Source of the DNA: Apostichopus japonicus
Lineage: Eukaryota > Echinodermata > Holothuroidea > Aspidochirotida > Stichopodidae
NCBI RefSeq assembly: GCF_037975245.1
Contig: NC_092566.1
Span: 13,389,001-13,453,000 of the forward strand
Length of the DNA stretch: 64,000 nucleotides
Direction: 5' to 3'
Position numbers and translations under genes: made by a program. Shown piece after piece: positions 60,271-64,000 of the stretch. The notes under the pieces are model-generated. The model worked only from the letters and a program-made list of their open reading frames with translations, was not told the DNA's origin and did not search any database. The first letter of the stretch is position 1. Each line of letters starts with the position of its first letter.

Positions 60271-60345
60271 CGCTCCTCGCTTACCTGTCTCCTCACAACC
60301 TTAGCACCTCATTCTACCGTGTCTAGTATGCCCTGGTAATCTTTT
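60271..60345 (+). repeat. Single-arm copy of the CTTACCTGT hairpin family
   Basis: CTCCTCGCTTACCTGTCTCC, then TCACAACCTTAGCACC, ATTCTACCGTG and CCCTGGTAATC: the third copy of the family seen at 53156 and 56243, 235 bp upstream of exon 4. Confidence 0.65.
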
Positions 60346-60579
60346 AACACTGTGCACCCTCAACAACCAGCTCCTCCTGTCGTTGCCCTTCCTTCTCATT
60401 CTACCATTCAAAGTGTTTACACATGTTTTTCGTATTGGAAAAATTTTGTAGAACTACTTACTGTACAAGCAAGTTCACACTGCAATTCTTTCTAAAGACA
60501 TACTTAAAAGTGATGATTGTAGAAGATACTAAATGTCAACATTCTTGTCATTGTCCTTCTTTTTTCTTTCCTTTGACAG

Positions 60580-60634
60580 TTCAACTTCATGCAAGTATTC
60601 CAGAAGAGTACCATCATTATTTAGTGTTCGACCT
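60580..60634 (+). CDS. CAMK2: CaMKII coding exon 4 (residues 74-91 and part of 92; hinge)
   Basis: Joined to exon 3 the codon G|TT gives V74. The exon reads QLHASIPEEYHHYLVFDL, the beta4-beta5 strands and hinge of CaMKII (family pattern R-L-H-D-S-I-x-E-E-x-x-H-Y-L-V-F-D-L). F90 is the gatekeeper position and F-D-L the hinge segment that contacts adenine. It is preceded by a long pyrimidine tract and GACAG and followed by GTGAGT. It is 55 bp, the size I recall for the vertebrate exon, and ends in phase 2 within leucine 92. Exon 5 (expected to begin V-T-G-G-E-L-F-E-D-I-V) was searched for by eye through 64000 and not found. Confidence 0.96.
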
Positions 60635-61010
60635 GTGAGTATCTGATTTTTATTAAATTTTTGTGAGTGCTGCATTCCTGAAAAAGACCTTGAGATTTCA
60701 ACTTTGGTTTATCTGTTAGCTTCATGTTAGCCAAGATTTTTTTTAAACACCTGCACACATAAAAATATGTTTTGCAAATGAAATATTGTCCGGGATGTGT
60801 ATTCTACAGGGCGGAATACAACCAAACATGCTGATAATCCCCTAGTAATACACAGCCAGTTTTTAATCAAGATATCTCACTTACATCAATGAAAACTGCA
60901 TTCATTTTCTAGTGAAAAGGATACCGAATCCAACTTGGATTCATCTTAGTCTGTTTCTGAGAGAAATAAACTATTTTTTGTTCCATTTCGCTGAAAAGAC
61001 TATTTCATAT

Positions 61011-61032
61011 CATCATCATCATCATCATCATC
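61011..61032 (+). repeat. (ATC)n microsatellite
   Basis: Seven consecutive CAT/ATC triplets in intron 4. Confidence 0.9.
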
Positions 61033-61644
61033 TTTGTCATCAAAGTTTATTTGGTAGAATTATCAGACTTTACAAGTGATAACGATTCGAAGGCTTAGAC
61101 AAAAGACCTGACAACAGTATCGATTCGGCCTTGAAAGAATATTCTAACAGAAAATGTATTCTCTGGCTCATGAAAGAGGAACATTTCCTCAAGTTCCTGG
61201 TGAAATTTGTATCTTTCTCGATGTAATAACATTTGAAGTTAACGTTTGTTGTACCAAAATTAAACTAGAAGTAAACAGGTGTGTTGTCATAGAGATTCAG
61301 ACCAAAATTTGTTTCATGCTTTTTCTTTGGAATGAATGTCATCAAAATTGTCTTCTTCAAAATGAAGATGAATTAACATATGCATGCACTACAGTCATTA
61401 GGGTAATGATAACTTCACACCCTCTGCAGTAAAGTTGGAACCCTATCCAATCCAAGGTCAAAAGGTGCAAAAATAAAAGAAAAACAAAGCTTCTAAGATG
61501 AACATTATATGATGTATATCCACCTTAGTAAGTTTACAAACTTTAATTTTCTTCTGAGGTCAAAGGTGATTTGAGGTCACCAGCGATCCCAAGTCTTTGG
61601 TTATCTCTAATATGTTATGTTGTAGTGTTACATTGACTGTCCTC

Positions 61645-61667
61645 ATATATATATATATATATATATA
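61645..61667 (+). repeat. (TA)n microsatellite
   Basis: Uninterrupted AT dinucleotides over about 23 bases in intron 4. Confidence 0.9.
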
Positions 61668-62769
61668 CATGGCAAGGAATCATTCAGCCAGCTGGTTTTC
61701 TGATTTGTTGGGATGTGATAAACATTGACAGAGCATGTTCTGTCCCTTAGAGATCATTTCTTTCACTATCAAACACTATCTCTCTTTCTCTTTCTCTCTG
61801 TAATAGCAATAACCTTCTGTGCAATTGTACCCCTGGTTTAGAGTATCAGTGCTCTAGGCCAGTCAGCATGTTCAGTCAGTATAATATAGTTTATGCATAA
61901 TAAACTATATAGCTCAGTCTGTCTGTACAAAGCCAAACCATTCGATTCTACTTAAAAAACAAAAACATTATCTGTAAGAATCTTGCCCCTTTGAATGCCT
62001 TGCATGCAGAATCATCTAGCATGGAAGGAGTCTCTCATTTTGCTGGCAGAGATGTATTTATTATCACTGATCAACATTTGCAGAAGGCATTTGAAGATGC
62101 AGCATGGCAACGGAAGTTAGCAACAAATGAAATTTAATGACGGGAAGATGATCAAGAATGATTGAATGTTATCTGGCATCAAGAAACATTTTTTACTCTT
62201 AAATGTGTCATTGCCCAATAGTAATGAGCTTCGTCAAATGATTTGAAGGCATAACTAAATCCTCCAATGGGGGTCATTGACTGTTCAAGATGACAGTAGG
62301 CTTTTAAGGATTGCTTTTGGTACATTGTCATCAATGCTAATATTGAGAAATGTAGAACCAATGTACAGCAGTTTGGCGAAGTTCACTTGACAATCCCAAG
62401 ATCTCACTTATAGAAATAAATTAATTTTACTGAAGAATACCTGCTTATACAGTATCAAAACTTGTGTGGGAGAAAATATTGTAGAAGAATGTATTTTATA
62501 TTAATCACTGGCTAATTAATGTTCAGTTGGTAGAGACAACCCGAGACGATGTCTCGGTTCAGTATTGTTTGCAGCTAATTCTTGGTGTAGGATTGGTCTT
62601 GATTCTGGTGTTAGGCACTATTTAATACAAATTATTATTATTAAACAGATGGACTTATAAAACTACTAAATTGTACAGTGCTGGGCCTGTGAAAAGCTAC
62701 ATCTGTACGGAAGCATAGGATAAATTTCAAGTGTGCACACAAAGCAACACATTATGTATGCATGTATTT

Positions 62770-62986
62770 TAGATCCTCCTGCAAGCAGGAACTCACAAAG
62801 AAGCCTCATTGGCTTATCAAAGCCGCAAGCTGACAGAAGTCAGTCTCTTAGATTCATATTTAATGTCAATGATTATGAATTGTCAACAACTATGTAATTG
62901 GACGATATACATTATTCTTGGAGTGACTCGAACTCGGGACCTTATGATTGAAAGGCACCGGCGTTAACCACTGAGCTAACACTCCT
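62770..62986 (-). mobile_element. tRNA-derived SINE-like element
   Basis: On the minus strand, 62986-62919 is tRNA-like. It starts GGAGTGTTAGCTCAGTGGTT, which contains a clean A box (TAGCTCAGTGG), continues through CCTTTCAATCATAAGG (anticodon-arm-like), and ends with a B-box-like GAGTTCGAGTC and CACTCC, which pairs with the 5' GGAGTG. The D stem is poorly paired and the anticodon loop is a base too long, so it is not a normal tRNA gene. A ~150-bp body follows, with small hairpins (AGCTTGCGGCTTTGATAAGC, CCTGCTTGCAGG). This layout is typical of tRNA-derived SINEs. Family not named. Confidence 0.6.
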
Positions 62987-64000
62987 AGAACATGTGTGTG
63001 TGTGAGTGGTTTTGACATGGTATACAAAATCATCCCTTTGCCAATGCAGAGTTGCAATTTTTTTTTCTTTTTTTTTACTGTCCCTTCCTGCAGTTGTTCT
63101 TTAGCTTATTATAAATGTATTTTCCAATTATAAAAAGTTATGCTGTTAATCAATAGGTTTGCTATGCATGTTGAACAATTTTACAGAAAAACCTTCCTGT
63201 GCAAAAACTAGACAAGTAAATTATTTAGCCAACAATAAATCAATTTAGGTAATATGGTATCAATGGCAAAAGTCAGCTTTACAGTTCTAGTGTGTTGGTT
63301 TCTGCTTATATTGCAATCTTGGTACTTAGTTTTTAATGTCAAAGGGTAATATTGTGTGGGTAGCATACAACTCAAGGTCACAGAACATGCAACCTGCCTT
63401 TATCAGTTTGTTTGATTGTTTAAACTCTTAAAAATCAAAAGTCAAATCGTGTGTCTAGTATGCCTTGAATATGTTATGAGTATCGTGGTGCAATAGTAAA
63501 ACTGGATGGAAAAGCAGTTAACCACATTTAACCCAGGTTCTATTTTTGCCAAGCTGAGGCCAAAAAAGTGTCGAGCCATACAGGCTGAAGTGTTGTTTTG
63601 AGGCCGGTGTATGAGAACTGACATTGAAGATACCAGCCAGTAGAGGGATGGCATAATTAGGAAGACACTTAATTAGGTGTTTTAATCATCTCATTGTTTC
63701 CCAATGCTGTTTGTGAATAAACTAAGTTGCACTTCATGAAAGGGTCCAACATCTACTTTATTATTTAAATACTCTATACGGTAGCTTTCGGCTTCATTAA
63801 TCAGCAGTTTTGACTTTTTAAGATCTGAAATTTATTTCTGTAAAATGAATAACCTCTTAATTTTTCTGAACACAAAATGAATATAAGCAAACTGCAGTGC
63901 AGGATATTCTGAAACAAGAGATATTACATACTGTATAAAGTGACAAAGTTTATACCCCAGCTATGACGTGAATGTGTCTGCTGTTTTGAGAATGCCTGCT
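62987..64000 (+). other. CaMKII intron 4, end of window
   Basis: A short GTGTGTGTGTGTG run at about 62993-63005 and a T-rich run near 63060-63077. No exon, RNA gene or element was seen. Confidence 0.55.

Larger units (their letters stand above)
60635..62769 (+). other. CaMKII intron 4, first part
   Basis: No exon was recognised. It contains an (ATC)n run at 61011-61032, a (TA)n run at 61645-61667 and a loose third copy of the AGGTCA-rich repeat (GAGGTCAAAGGTGATTTGAG) near 61555. A short TTATTATTATTA tail near 62630 may mark the end of an old retroelement. Confidence 0.55.

Noticed and set aside
62919-62986. A functional tRNA gene on the minus strand
   Set aside because: The A and B boxes are good, but the D stem does not pair properly, the anticodon loop has an extra base and the first acceptor pair is mismatched. 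It is followed by a SINE-like body.
60635-64000. CaMKII exon 5 within the window
   Set aside because: Searched by eye for the expected VTGGELFEDIV coding sequence between AG and GT; nothing matching was found, so it is presumed to lie beyond 64000.

Overview
The window is animal nuclear DNA: AT-rich, intron-dominated and full of degenerate transposons. It carries the first exons of two conserved genes pointing away from each other. At the left edge, on the minus strand, are the first 17 codons of an HSP70-family chaperone (MTAPAVGIDLGTTYSCV, start at 51). From 13154, on the plus strand, are the first four coding exons of calcium/calmodulin-dependent protein kinase II (CaMKII). They are spliced over about 47 kb and cover residues 1-92 of the kinase domain. 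The style of the repeats and the divergence of the kinase suggest an invertebrate, plausibly an echinoderm. That is inference from general resemblance, not a database match.

Layout. 1-51: HSP70 start. 52-13153: intergenic DNA crowded with mobile-element debris. It holds a LINE 3' end at 1.2-1.4 kb, a nest of foldback/MITE elements at 2.7-5.07 kb (with an AGATATCT-rich palindromic array and an interstitial telomere-like tract), a 120-nt pure purine tract, and several copies of an element ending in CAGGCGCGTAGCCAGG at 5.5-7.7 kb. 13154-13218 and 13354-13448: CaMKII exons 1 and 2, separated by a 135-bp intron. 13449-44675: a 31-kb intron 2 with an 804-bp TTAA-flanked MITE, a TTA-flanked 244-bp MITE, a degenerate 30-bp tandem repeat and a six-unit 249/250-bp tandem array. 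44676-44735: exon 3. 44736-60579: intron 3, with a second, inverted copy of the 0.8-kb MITE, a broken LINE reverse transcriptase, hairpin repeats and an unexplained 207-codon ORF. 60580-60634: exon 4. 60635-64000: intron 4, with a tRNA-derived SINE-like element. Exon 5 (catalytic loop side) was not found and should lie beyond the window.

The exons join in frame with phases 2, 1, 1 and 2. Exons 2-4 measure 95, 60 and 55 bp, which I recall as the sizes of the matching vertebrate CAMK2 exons. The joined product has the glycine-rich loop, ATP-binding lysine 43 and alpha-C glutamate 61, so this looks like an intact gene.

I found no new multi-gene system. The most unusual content is structural: near-identical 0.8-kb inverted MITE copies in the two introns flanking the 60-nt exon 3, the composite foldback nest upstream, and a few unassigned open frames inside introns. 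Nearly all other open frames are short and look like noncoding or transposon shadows.
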